NCBI GenBank assembly: GCA_946405435.1 | Contig: CAMJHF010000011.1 | Coordinates: 32,703 to 96,702, forward strand | Reading direction: 5' to 3' | Source: an uncultured Bacteroidales bacterium | Lineage (GTDB): Bacteria > Bacteroidota > Bacteroidia > Bacteroidales > UBA932 | Length of the DNA stretch: 64,000 nt | Part shown: in pieces, positions 30,186-39,225 of the stretch | Numbering within the stretch: position 1 is the first letter of the stretch | Layout of the letters: every line of letters starts with the position of its first letter | The notes under the pieces: model-generated | Database searches by the model: none | Told to the model about the DNA's origin: nothing | The model's input: the letters and a program-made list of their open reading frames with translations, nothing else | Made by a program: the position numbers and the translations under genes

Positions 30186-32576
30186 CTATGAGTCAATTTT
30201 TGACAGTCGTTTTTCCCATTCCTCTATGATAGCGAATGGATTATAGAGTTCAAAGACGCCGTTAAAATATGAAATTTTCTTGCCTTCACTTATCCGTTGA
30301 GCAAGGAAGGCTTGTGCTCCATATTTATCGGCAAGCTGTTCTACATACTTGCGTCTACTTTCCTTTAAAGCCTTGAAATGTTCGATGCTTGCAATAAGGA
30401 CTTCCTTCTCCGCAATTCTTAGATGGGCCTTTGAGTATATCTTGATTAAGCGGTCAAACGGAGCAGGCATATAATACTTCTCAAACAGCAGCTGTTCATA
30501 ATTATAACAAGCTTTTTCCATTTCTCCCTCAGATTCGAACTTCTCAGCGGCATCCAGCACGCTGCGGAAGTGTTGTTGAATCTTGTAGACCGGTTCCAAA
30601 CTCCGTTTAAATGACAAAAAATCATTTTGTACTCGTTCGCCAGTTGATGATTGATAGAAATCAAACTCGGGGACCCTGTTTCTTATTACAGATTCAAATA
30701 CATCACCAAGAACTTCTCTACCTTCAAACACAACACGGGTAGTTGGGTATTTCGTCTCGGGTTGTGTTCCTGTCAGTTTCTCAAGGTGTTTTTTGTATTC
30801 CAGTTCTTCAGGGAATTTCACCACAGCCAACTTGGTAATCCTCAACTCGTTTTCCTTATCGTGTTTCTTGCTGTACAGAACCATCAACCGTTTATAGGCA
30901 TGGTGTGCAGGATATCCAATCTTGACATTTTGTTCATAGGTTTCTATGGCTTCATCAATCTTGCCTTCCTTTTCCTGTCGAATACCAAGGTTGTTGAGGT
31001 ATGTTGTCTGGCCAAGATCTTCTATCGGTAAGGACCTCTTAGGCTGGGCATCTGTCACGCTAGGCATATACAGCGCAGCAATGCGGTCTGCGTTCTCAAC
31101 AACTGGCACCCCAGCGTCCTCAACATCCACCTTTTTGGGGGCTACATTAACAGGCTCGATAATGGGCCTTTTCTTCCCTTCTTTCTGGGGAAAAATGCCC
31201 CTGTTTTTGTCGTTCTCTCCAGGTATAGCAAAGGGGAGAATAGTCGAGAGTACACCAGTGGCAGAAGCCTTTATACGGGAAGGAAATTCTCGTAATGCCT
31301 CAAGAGGATCGATGTATTTCATCCCCAGGAGGGAGAAGGCTTCTCTGTCGAAGAATACAGAATACACGTAATCGTCATCAGCCACGCCGTTGGCCTTGTT
31401 GATACGCTGGGTAAAGCCGTTGATTTGGATATAATCAATGGCAGAGTTGACATTGAAAAGACGCCCGGCCACATAGAAAGCCAGTCCGCAGATGCATTTC
31501 ACATAGTCAAGCTGTATCTCCTTCATCGTTTTCTGCTTGAACGATACGTTCCCAGAAGGAAGATATACTGCCTTGTCATTTGGAATCTCCTCTACCTCCG
31601 GTAGATCCATCGACACATATAGGGCACCGTATTGGAAATCAAAGTAGAAGGCCATTCCAGAATCACCGGGCAAGTCCTCATTTAAATTCGCCGACTCCGT
31701 CTTCAATGCGTCCAGAATCACATCTACATCGCGAGAAAGGTAGGCTTCAAGGGGTTTCTTCTCCTCAAGATACTCATGGAAATACTCTGCGTCCTTGAAC
31801 TTCTTTTCCCGAGCCTGCTCCGCGTTAAAATCATCCCTCCTGCTCTCCCATTCCGCGACTTGCTGGTCATATACAACAGGAAGTTTTTCTTCTACATACT
31901 TAGCCCTTTCCGGCTTGTTCTTCCACCAGAAGAAGTGGCGAATCTTCTCTTCAGCTTCTGACTGCAACTGGCGCTCAATCTCATTTTTGTCCGGAGCCTC
32001 TTCCGTAAATGGAAGCGGGGTATAGTGTTTCTGGCTGACACGGCTCAGTGCCATGTTTACTTCAGATTCTGTCTTGAGTGCCGGAGTTTTCTTGAAAAGA
32101 TCCGTAAACGCCTCGGTATCGGCATTGACCTCTTCATAGGTCATCCTTGTTACTTCAGCCAGTTTCTCCTTGTAAATAGGGAGTGACTTGGTCTTGCGGA
32201 TTAAGCGTTGAATAGTTGCATCATCGGTAATGGGATAACCAAGACTGTCAGTAAACGAGAAAGTCAGATTACCTTTACGGTCCATATTCATATCTACACC
32301 AAAGCCTTCGGTATAAGAAGACCGGCTCCTGGATGCAGAGGAACCAGTATCCAATAGTCCTGCGGCGTAAGACGGTTTGGAAGATGAAGATGGTGACCCA
32401 ATCTTTTGGCGACTGTAGATACCGGTCCCGGGGATACCTGTATGCAGGTAGGTTCCCTTGGGACCTACTGTTACTTTAGCACCTTTCGGTCCAATCGAGG
32501 TGCTAATGCCGCTTTTGCTCAGGTTAATGGAAATTCCAGGAGCAATCTTAATCCGTTTTCTGTAAGACCAGGCCAT
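30186..32576 (-). CDS. DUF4236-domain protein with long helical/TPR-like C-terminus
   Basis: N-terminus KRIKIAPGISINLSKSGISTSIGPKGAKVTVGPKGTYLHTGIPGTGIYSR. Confidence 0.82.
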   Translation of the reverse strand: MAWSYRKRIKIAPGISINLSKSGISTSIGPKGAKVTVGPKGTYLHTGIPGTGIYSRQKIGSPSSSSKPSYAAGLLDTGSSASRSRSSYTEGFGVDMNMDRKGNLTFSFTDSLGYPITDDATIQRLIRKTKSLPIYKEKLAEVTRMTYEEVNADTEAFTDLFKKTPALKTESEVNMALSRVSQKHYTPLPFTEEAPDKNEIERQLQSEAEEKIRHFFWWKNKPERAKYVEEKLPVVYDQQVAEWESRRDDFNAEQAREKKFKDAEYFHEYLEEKKPLEAYLSRDVDVILDALKTESANLNEDLPGDSGMAFYFDFQYGALYVSMDLPEVEEIPNDKAVYLPSGNVSFKQKTMKEIQLDYVKCICGLAFYVAGRLFNVNSAIDYIQINGFTQRINKANGVADDDYVYSVFFDREAFSLLGMKYIDPLEALREFPSRIKASATGVLSTILPFAIPGENDKNRGIFPQKEGKKRPIIEPVNVAPKKVDVEDAGVPVVENADRIAALYMPSVTDAQPKRSLPIEDLGQTTYLNNLGIRQEKEGKIDEAIETYEQNVKIGYPAHHAYKRLMVLYSKKHDKENELRITKLAVVKFPEELEYKKHLEKLTGTQPETKYPTTRVVFEGREVLGDVFESVIRNRVPEFDFYQSSTGERVQNDFLSFKRSLEPVYKIQQHFRSVLDAAEKFESEGEMEKACYNYEQLLFEKYYMPAPFDRLIKIYSKAHLRIAEKEVLIASIEHFKALKESRRKYVEQLADKYGAQAFLAQRISEGKKISYFNGVFELYNPFAIIEEWEKRLSKIDS

Positions 32577-32670
32577 TGTATTGAAATGAGTACGTGATTA
32601 ATATCCCAAAAAACAAATTTAACGATTTTTATGGAAACCTATTGAAGCAAGGCACAATTGAATTAGAAAT

Positions 32671-32827
32671 TAGTTATGCCGTCTTTTGTTTCCGCCTGTT
32701 TTGATGTGTAGAAGTGTGAAATAAGTCATGCCAAATCTGGGGCCAGACCATAGTGAAGCAGCATAACCCATTGACAATCAATCAGCATTCAATCCTCTGC
32801 AACCAATTTAATGAGGAAGAGTACTAA
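32671..32827 (+). repeat. Cassette-end repeat copy 1 (ends with FNEEEY* codons)
   Basis: 32714-32827 matches 35559-35672 with 5 mismatches in 114 nt by eye. Confidence 0.9.
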
Positions 32828-32857
32828 TTGTAAATCATTTATCTACAATGTGTTATA

Positions 32858-32896
32858 GAAACGGTCTGGTTTGATGCCGGATCGTTTCTTTTTAAA
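32858..32896 (+). terminator. Terminator-like hairpin following att-like copy at 32.8 kb
   Basis: GAAACGGTCTGG ... CCGGATCGTTTC then TTTTT (one wobble and one mismatch). Confidence 0.55.
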
Positions 32897-32898
32897 GC

Positions 32899-34215
32899 CT
32901 ACTTGTGCCACATATTCTTGAGCTGCCAGTATGAATACTGTGGTCCGGAACTATAATAACTATGGGACGGCTTTGATTCTTCGGTCTTGATGATCCTTGG
33001 ATTGATCAGTTTGTCAATATGTTTCTTAGAGAGAAGGGGGTCCTTTCCTTTGATGAATGGATCGATGAAATCGGCTTTTGATTTCATCCATCCAATCTCA
33101 TCCATTTTCTCCTGATCTTCGGAAAGACCTTGTTTCTCCAGATGTGCTTCAAAGGCGGCGATGTATTCCCGGATCATGCAAGAGACTCTCCATCGATTTA
33201 CATCAAAGAGCAGATCCTGGACTTTTTCCAGTTCCGCGTCTTTAAGTGCCTGAATCCGTTTGCGTTCTTCCTCCTCAAGACGTTTCCGCTCTTCTTCCTG
33301 TCTTCTGCGTTCTTCTTCCAATTTCCTTTGGCGCTCCCTCTCATCTCGGTCATCCGCGATTTTTCCCAGAACCTCGATGACATGCTGAATCTTTTCCTCC
33401 AGTTTCGTGTATTTGGTATCCTGTGCTGCACATAGGTCATATGAAGAACCACAGTGGTGCTCGTACCGATCGCATTCAAATCTCAATACTCCACTACCGA
33501 CGGTATGATACCGGTCCTTGGTCCCATCGTCATTGGTTGCCTGGCGATAAACTTCTCTCAGGAAGGTTTGGATTTCGTGGCCGCGTACGATGATGAAGGT
33601 AGTACATTCCGGACGATACTGGCTCTTGTCATTGACTATTTTCAGGTCATATCCTTTGGCCTTGGCAGCCTTGATGATGGTGGAATAGATGCGGAGAGCT
33701 CTGTCCTCTTGCTCTTGTGACACTCGCATGGAAAGCCATTTGTCTGCCTTGCATTGAAATGGGTTTTTGGCATTCCATGGATTATTCTCGCGGAAATTCT
33801 TCTCACGGAGTTTCGCTTTCGTGTCCAGGATAATCGGGTCTATTGCATAGAGGACATCCGGCACCCGATAGAGGGGGGCGATTTCATTTTCTTCAGAAGG
33901 CAGTTCTTTGGTCGGATACTTTCCGCCCGGATCTTTCTTGGCTTCCGTTTTCTTCGGTTGTACCGAGAAATATTTCTTGATGATATATTCATCGGTATTG
34001 ATCAAGACTGAATCATCCTTTGTCTCGGGCAATGCTGTCTTCAGCGCTGGCTTCCCGAACTTCAAAGCACTCCAATATCCGCTGGAGGGCCGTGGGATGT
34101 TGTATTTAAAGCAGATAGCTTTCAACTCAGTTTGCTTAAGACCAAGGGCTTTTTCGGTTTTCCCGACACCTTCGGTCCACATCATGTCATAGATTTGTTT
34201 CCTTGTCAGTTCCAT
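32899..34215 (-). CDS. Hypothetical protein with N-terminal HTH-like domain and coiled coil
   Basis: LTRKQIYDMMWTEGVGKTEKALGLKQTELKAICFKYNIPRPSSGYWSALKFGKP resembles a recurrent bacterial HTH-like module; charged coiled coil RKLEEERRRQEEERKRLEEEERKR. Confidence 0.6.
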   Translation of the reverse strand: MELTRKQIYDMMWTEGVGKTEKALGLKQTELKAICFKYNIPRPSSGYWSALKFGKPALKTALPETKDDSVLINTDEYIIKKYFSVQPKKTEAKKDPGGKYPTKELPSEENEIAPLYRVPDVLYAIDPIILDTKAKLREKNFRENNPWNAKNPFQCKADKWLSMRVSQEQEDRALRIYSTIIKAAKAKGYDLKIVNDKSQYRPECTTFIIVRGHEIQTFLREVYRQATNDDGTKDRYHTVGSGVLRFECDRYEHHCGSSYDLCAAQDTKYTKLEEKIQHVIEVLGKIADDRDERERQRKLEEERRRQEEERKRLEEEERKRIQALKDAELEKVQDLLFDVNRWRVSCMIREYIAAFEAHLEKQGLSEDQEKMDEIGWMKSKADFIDPFIKGKDPLLSKKHIDKLINPRIIKTEESKPSHSYYSSGPQYSYWQLKNMWHK

Positions 34216-34217
34216 GG

Positions 34218-34550
34218 CTATCTTCTGTAATAACTGGAGTATGTAACGGGCTTTACTTTGGATTCTTCAACCCATTTGATCAATTCATCCTCAAAGAAAT
34301 AGATGTTATGTCCCCGTTTGTAATGGGGGATTTCCCTGTCATTGACAAATCTTCGTACAGTACCGACTTTCATTTGAAGGATTTCCGCCGCACGCTCGAT
34401 CAGGATAGGCCGATGCTTGTCAGCGCCCAGTCCCAATTGTTTTTCAATATGATCCAGGGCGGCACGCATCTCAGCGACTTCTTCGATGAGATAGTTCACC
34501 GCTTTGGGAACTGCACTCATTGTGAGTTCCTCTTTGATAATTTCTTCCAT
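34218..34550 (-). CDS. Helix-turn-helix (MerR/excisionase-like, HTH_17) protein
   Basis: RPILIERAAEILQMKVGTVRRFVNDREIPHYKRGHNIYFFEDELIKWVEE. Confidence 0.82.
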   Translation of the reverse strand: MEEIIKEELTMSAVPKAVNYLIEEVAEMRAALDHIEKQLGLGADKHRPILIERAAEILQMKVGTVRRFVNDREIPHYKRGHNIYFFEDELIKWVEESKVKPVTYSSYYRR

Positions 34551-34786
34551 AATATGTTAAATGAGATTGGTTTTTGAAAAATAAGAATAAAAGCTGCTAT
34601 TTGCAACATTTAATAACCTATGCTTTTTACATAGGTTGATACGATTTGGTACGTCGTATTGTTTTCTGCTAAATCATCGAAACATTTCGAGATTTAGCGG
34701 AAAATGATCACATACTGCGTTGAGAATATCGTAAATAATATTTCGTCATTTTGGGGCATATTTATTGCATCTTGCTATAAATGTAT

Positions 34787-34794
34787 TATATTTG
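34787..34794 (+). promoter_or_regulatory. -7-like element of the TA operon promoter
   Basis: TATATTTG with TTGC at 34765-34768 as possible -33. Confidence 0.5.
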
Positions 34795-34814
34795 CATGAC
34801 TAATAGATGATAAT

Positions 34815-35111
34815 ATGTCACAGGTTTCAATGACTGTCCGGATGGATTCCGGCCTTAAATCTTCATTTGATGCGCTCTGTTCCCAGTTTGGAATGAGTGC
34901 CAATACTGCTATGAATATCTTTGCCAAGGCGGTTGTCCAGCGCGGCAAGATTCCTTTTGAGATCCGAGGTGATAAGCCGGTTGCTGCTGAAGAAAGTGAG
35001 GGACTGAAAGCATTTCGTGCCATACGTGCTATGGCGGAAGCGGGTGCTTTCCCTGACCTTACCCTTGATGAAATCAACGAGGAAATCCGCGAGGCGAGGA
35101 GGACAAGATGA
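34815..35111 (+). CDS. RelB/DinJ-family antitoxin
   Basis: VSMTVRMDSGLKSSFDALCSQFGMSANTAMNIFAKAVVQRGKIPFEI. Confidence 0.85.
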   Translation: MSQVSMTVRMDSGLKSSFDALCSQFGMSANTAMNIFAKAVVQRGKIPFEIRGDKPVAAEESEGLKAFRAIRAMAEAGAFPDLTLDEINEEIREARRTR

Positions 35112-35515
35112 AAGTATTCGCTGTTTTCGACACGAACATCCTTGTTTCTGCGTTGACCTCACGTCGGTCCGACACTGCCGTCGTGCTTGCATTGGAGACT
35201 TTGCTCTCGGGTGAAGTCATTCCGTTGTACAATGACGAGATTCTTCAGGAATATGATGAGGTGCTGCACCGGGAGAAGTTTAATCTTCCGGAAAGTCTTG
35301 TTGATGCGACTATAGGCCAGATTAAAAAGGATGGGATCGCTTCCGAGAGAATTCATACGGAAGAATCATTCCCGGATTCGACAGATATAGTCTTCTACGA
35401 GGTCGCATTGTCAAAGGACGACTCCTTCCTGGTTACCGGAAACATCAAACATTTTCCCAAAAATCCCATTGTCGTTACTCCTTCTGAATTCTTAAGACTG
35501 ATTGGGAAACTATAG
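35108..35515 (+). CDS. PIN-domain toxin
   Basis: MKVFAVFDTNILVSALTS...LYNDEILQEYDEVLHREKF...LVTGNIKHFP; 4-bp overlap with antitoxin. Confidence 0.87.
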   Translation: MKVFAVFDTNILVSALTSRRSDTAVVLALETLLSGEVIPLYNDEILQEYDEVLHREKFNLPESLVDATIGQIKKDGIASERIHTEESFPDSTDIVFYEVALSKDDSFLVTGNIKHFPKNPIVVTPSEFLRLIGKL

Positions 35516-35516
35516 T

Positions 35517-35672
35517 AGGTTATGCCATGTTTCTTTCAACTCGTTTTAGGGCATGGGCGTGTGAAACAAGTCATGCCAGATCTGGGGCCAGACCATAGTG
35601 AAGCAGCATAACCCATTGACAATCAACCAGCATTCAATCCTCTGCAACCAATTTAACGAGGAAGAGTATTAA
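35517..35672 (+). repeat. Cassette-end repeat copy 2 (ends with FNEEEY* codons)
   Basis: 35559-35672 near-identical to 32714-32827. Confidence 0.9.
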
Positions 35673-35703
35673 GAGAAAGATTTACTCTTAAAATACTGAT
35701 TTG

Positions 35704-35747
35704 CAGCGAGATAAGCAAAAATAACTTGTTTATCTCGCTGTCTTTTT
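35704..35747 (+). terminator. Terminator following att-like copy at 35.65 kb
   Basis: CAGCGAGATAA (35704-35714) / TTATCTCGCTG (35730-35740) plus TCTTTTTT. Confidence 0.8.
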
Positions 35748-35878
35748 TGGCTATTTGTTTGCCGACGTTCCCGTTGTGCACAAGGCTGGCCCGGTGATTA
35801 CGTCTGTCTTTCCTTCGATGAGGTTCATAGAGACCACGACAACGAGGGGGTTGATTGGCATGCCCAATATGCGTATAC

Positions 35879-36589
35879 TTACAGGTAGAAGCGCAGTCCG
35901 ACAACAGCGGATGTATTCATTCGGAAGCCAATCGTCTGACTATCAATACTGATATTCTTTTCTTGGGCATCTCCCGACAAGGAGACATATTCAATCTGGC
36001 CGAAGGAAACAGCAATGCCGATTCTGTCTGAAGGTTTGTATTCCAAGGCAAACAGGTTTGCGGCCAGTTCAAATCCATGCAATTCGGTCGAGAAATCAGT
36101 GATGCCTACAGTAGCGGTTCTGTTTTGGGTATCTCCTGCTGAACCTGAAAAAATAAGGGAGATGTCCCGCTGTTTTGTCGTTCCAAACGCATAGAATGCG
36201 CCTATCTCAAGTGTAAAATACAGTCCCCGTGCTACCTTCAGATAGTATGAGACACTTGGGCCTATCGCGAAAACTCCTGTGGACATCTTTGGCTCCACTC
36301 CTCCATATGTGCCCTCTTTTCTCTCGGATTGTAGAGCATAGCCGCCTGATAAGGAAATTTTCAAATTGTCGACGATAAAATAACCGATTTCGGGCGAGGC
36401 TGAAACACCGAATGAGTAAACCGAGTTATTATTCGTGTTTCCGTTCATTGTTGTCTTTGACAATATCGTAGCATCTGTATACGAAATCCCGGCAGAGAGC
36501 CCTAGCGAAAAATCGCCTTTCTTTTGTGCATTGAGGCAAAGGACCGATGTCGTAAAGAGGATGGTCAGAAATAACTTTTTAATTTTCAT
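35879..36589 (-). CDS. Outer-membrane beta-barrel protein
   Basis: Signal peptide LFLTILFTTSVLCLNAQKKGDFSLGLSAGISY, beta-rich body, C-terminal VGLRFYL. Confidence 0.8.
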   Translation of the reverse strand: MKIKKLFLTILFTTSVLCLNAQKKGDFSLGLSAGISYTDATILSKTTMNGNTNNNSVYSFGVSASPEIGYFIVDNLKISLSGGYALQSERKEGTYGGVEPKMSTGVFAIGPSVSYYLKVARGLYFTLEIGAFYAFGTTKQRDISLIFSGSAGDTQNRTATVGITDFSTELHGFELAANLFALEYKPSDRIGIAVSFGQIEYVSLSGDAQEKNISIDSQTIGFRMNTSAVVGLRFYL

Positions 36590-36690
36590 ATACTATATTA
36601 TTTATATTTGACTTTCTGTAGCACAATACTTTGCATTCATAGCATCAATAGCAAGAAGGAAAGGTTTTTCTTCATGACAACATCATCTCT

Positions 36691-38364
36691 TTAGTCTATG
36701 TATTCCAGGTAGAAATCCCTGTTCGGCGAGTCCAAGGCCGAGATTTCTGCTTTAAGTCGGTTCTTCTTTGTGTAAACCGTCCCTACTGCATAACCTGTGA
36801 GATTGGCGATGGTCTTGGCATCGAACCCCACGATGAGTAGCACAAGGAAGCGGAAGTCCCGCTTCTGACGGTCGGGAAGATCCTCCTTAAGTTTATCGAT
36901 GATACCGTCCAGGGACTGATTCACGATGGCCATAAACTTGTTCTGGGAATCCACATCCTGGCCGATGACGCTTATCTGCCGCAGGGCTTCTTCATAAATC
37001 ATCTCCTTCTTGTCCCTCTTGATGGGTGACCAATAAGCTGCGCACAAATCGTTCAACGTTTTGTACTGAGCCTTATACATAGATGCGAACTCCTTTCGGA
37101 GCGCCAAAAGTGCCGCCTCCTTCTGCTTGAGTTCGGTTTCAGACTGTGCGTTTTGAAGTTCAAGCATTCTTTGCGACTCCAGACTGAGGGATGTCAACTG
37201 CTCTATCTTCCTATTCAAGTGATTCCGTTTCCTCTCGTAAAGAAGGACCAGGGAAGCAATCGCGAGCAATGCAATGATGACAATGAAAGTGATGCGCTGC
37301 TTCTCCAGTGCATTTTCATTCTTCAATCTCGCCGTATCGGCCATAAGAAAGGCCTGCTGGGCCTGAAGCAAAGATTGATACAGGGCTTTTGTGACAATGG
37401 AATCTTGTGCAGCCAGGGAGCTCTCCAGATTGGCCAACGCTTCCTTGTATCTGCCTTGACTTTTTCTGATTCTATATCTCCACAACTTTAAGATTTCGTT
37501 GTCACCTGCCATGGATTCGAGTTGTCCTATAATAATGTCGGCTGCTTGCTCATTACCCGATAACTGAAGAGCTGCGGCATAAAGGCAGTAGCCTTCTACA
37601 GACAAGGGATTATGACGGGCAGCCTCCTCAAGAATCCCAATACAACGCTTTGCATCAGGCTGAGGCCCCAGCAATATCGCTTTCGCGTGATTGACTTTTC
37701 GGCGGTAGTACGTTAGGGAGTCGTACACTGGCATGGAAAAGAATTCGTTGTACGTCCTCTCTGCATCATCCCACATATGCATATTGGCATAGCATGCGGC
37801 CAAATGTCCGGTTTCAGACCAAATGCCCACACTGTCTCCAGCCATTCTTCCGTACTTCAACGCATCCAGCGCGTATTTTAATTCCTGAGGACTGTTATGA
37901 CTTCGGGAATACACATTTGAAATGGCCGAATTAACCAATTCTTTGCAGCGGTTGTCCCGAACAGCAGAGGAATCCTCAAGCGCCATGGAATAATAATACA
38001 ACGCTCGGTCATCTTCCTTCCTGTTTTGATGAATAACACCCTGGTAAAAGCAGGCAGCCATCTTATCAGCCGGATTCCCATGCCTCGAAAAATAGTCGAA
38101 TGCCGGGGCAATTACACCCATATCTGTTGTGTCGATGTAGTTCTTGTCCAACGCCATCGTATACAGGAGCGAATGCCGCGCCTTCAACTCCCGCGTGTTC
38201 AAATTCCTTTCAGACATCGATTGAAGAACAATCAACGCACTGTCCGGCCGCTCATTAATATAAGCCCCCACATCTGCCAAAGTCTTAGCCGCCTCCCGCC
38301 TCCCGCAGCCGCAAAAAAACAATGCTGTTAAAAGAAGGATTATGTAATGCTTTCTCATGCGCAT
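36691..38364 (-). CDS. TPR-containing lipoprotein/transcriptional regulator with C-terminal HTH-like region
   Basis: MRMRKHYIILLLTALFFCGCGRREA lipobox; TM FIVIIALLAIASLVLLYERKR; C-terminal DAKTIANLTGYAVGTVYTKKNRLKAEI. Confidence 0.75.
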   Translation of the reverse strand: MRMRKHYIILLLTALFFCGCGRREAAKTLADVGAYINERPDSALIVLQSMSERNLNTRELKARHSLLYTMALDKNYIDTTDMGVIAPAFDYFSRHGNPADKMAACFYQGVIHQNRKEDDRALYYYSMALEDSSAVRDNRCKELVNSAISNVYSRSHNSPQELKYALDALKYGRMAGDSVGIWSETGHLAACYANMHMWDDAERTYNEFFSMPVYDSLTYYRRKVNHAKAILLGPQPDAKRCIGILEEAARHNPLSVEGYCLYAAALQLSGNEQAADIIIGQLESMAGDNEILKLWRYRIRKSQGRYKEALANLESSLAAQDSIVTKALYQSLLQAQQAFLMADTARLKNENALEKQRITFIVIIALLAIASLVLLYERKRNHLNRKIEQLTSLSLESQRMLELQNAQSETELKQKEAALLALRKEFASMYKAQYKTLNDLCAAYWSPIKRDKKEMIYEEALRQISVIGQDVDSQNKFMAIVNQSLDGIIDKLKEDLPDRQKRDFRFLVLLIVGFDAKTIANLTGYAVGTVYTKKNRLKAEISALDSPNRDFYLEYID

Positions 38365-38751
38365 GTCAATCAAAATAATCCGATATAATATCTGTGCAAA
38401 AATACGAATAATAGCGTTAGGATACGTCTCATCCTGTTTTATCAAAGAGCACGCCAATGATTTCTTAATCAATGAATTAAAAAAGGCTCTTCGCAAAAAT
38501 CTCAACAAGCCTTGTTTTTGCATCAAACGCTGCGGATTCTTCCTCGTGAGTATTGTCCGGTTCTCGACAGAATACGGGAAACAACCCGTTATATTCTTAA
38601 CTTTGTTTGTCACCAGGAATGGGACTTGAGATGGCCACGCTCTTCCAGCACAATCAATCCACATGCCTTTCCTAAGCCATCCAAAACGAAATATGTTTGT
38701 CCAAATTGCCGGTGAAAATAATAAATAGCTGATAATCAATATAGGATAACA

Positions 38752-38861
38752 TCTTTAACGAGGAGGAATACTAAGCCTATTAACTGACTGAAATACAGTT
38801 AATTAAATGAATAACACGGCAGGACTCAAGGGTTCTGTCGTGTTATTTTGGTGTTAAAGCG
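38752..38861 (+). repeat. Direct repeat, right copy (att-like) of 13111-13222
   Basis: tctttaacgaggaggaatactaagcctattaactgactgaaatacagtt...ggttctgtcgtgttatttt. Confidence 0.9.
38813..38849 (+). terminator. Second copy of the DUF2795-like gene terminator
   Basis: AACACGGCAG ... CTGTCGTGTT plus ATTTT. Confidence 0.7.
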
Positions 38862-38918
38862 ATGCAAGATTGTCCTGCGGCTCGGACAAAACTTTTGTCC
38901 CGTTATTAATCGAAGGAT

Positions 38919-39194
38919 TTATTTTATTTTTTTGAGTGCGGCATCTATCTGAGCCATCTTCTCATTATACTCGTCTTTGTCTACCTTTGTAGAAATAAGT
39001 TCCTGAATCGCATCCTGCATGAGTCGAATTGTCTCAGCGGTAGCTTCTTTATATTGTTTAAACTCTTCTCTGGTGATTGTTTCGCCTGATGGACTCTCTG
39101 CTCTGGCTTTAGTACATCCAGTTGACATGAGGGCTGTTCCGGCTAACAGCAATACCGCCAGCATTGTAGCCTGCTTTAAGGCTATTGTGGTCAA
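38919..39194 (-). CDS. Small lipoprotein
   Basis: LLLAGTALMSTGCTKA lipobox, short coiled coil. Confidence 0.65.
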   Translation of the reverse strand: MTTIALKQATMLAVLLLAGTALMSTGCTKARAESPSGETITREEFKQYKEATAETIRLMQDAIQELISTKVDKDEYNEKMAQIDAALKKIK

Positions 39195-39225
39195 AGTTAA
39201 GTTGTTTATATATAGCTATTTAAAT

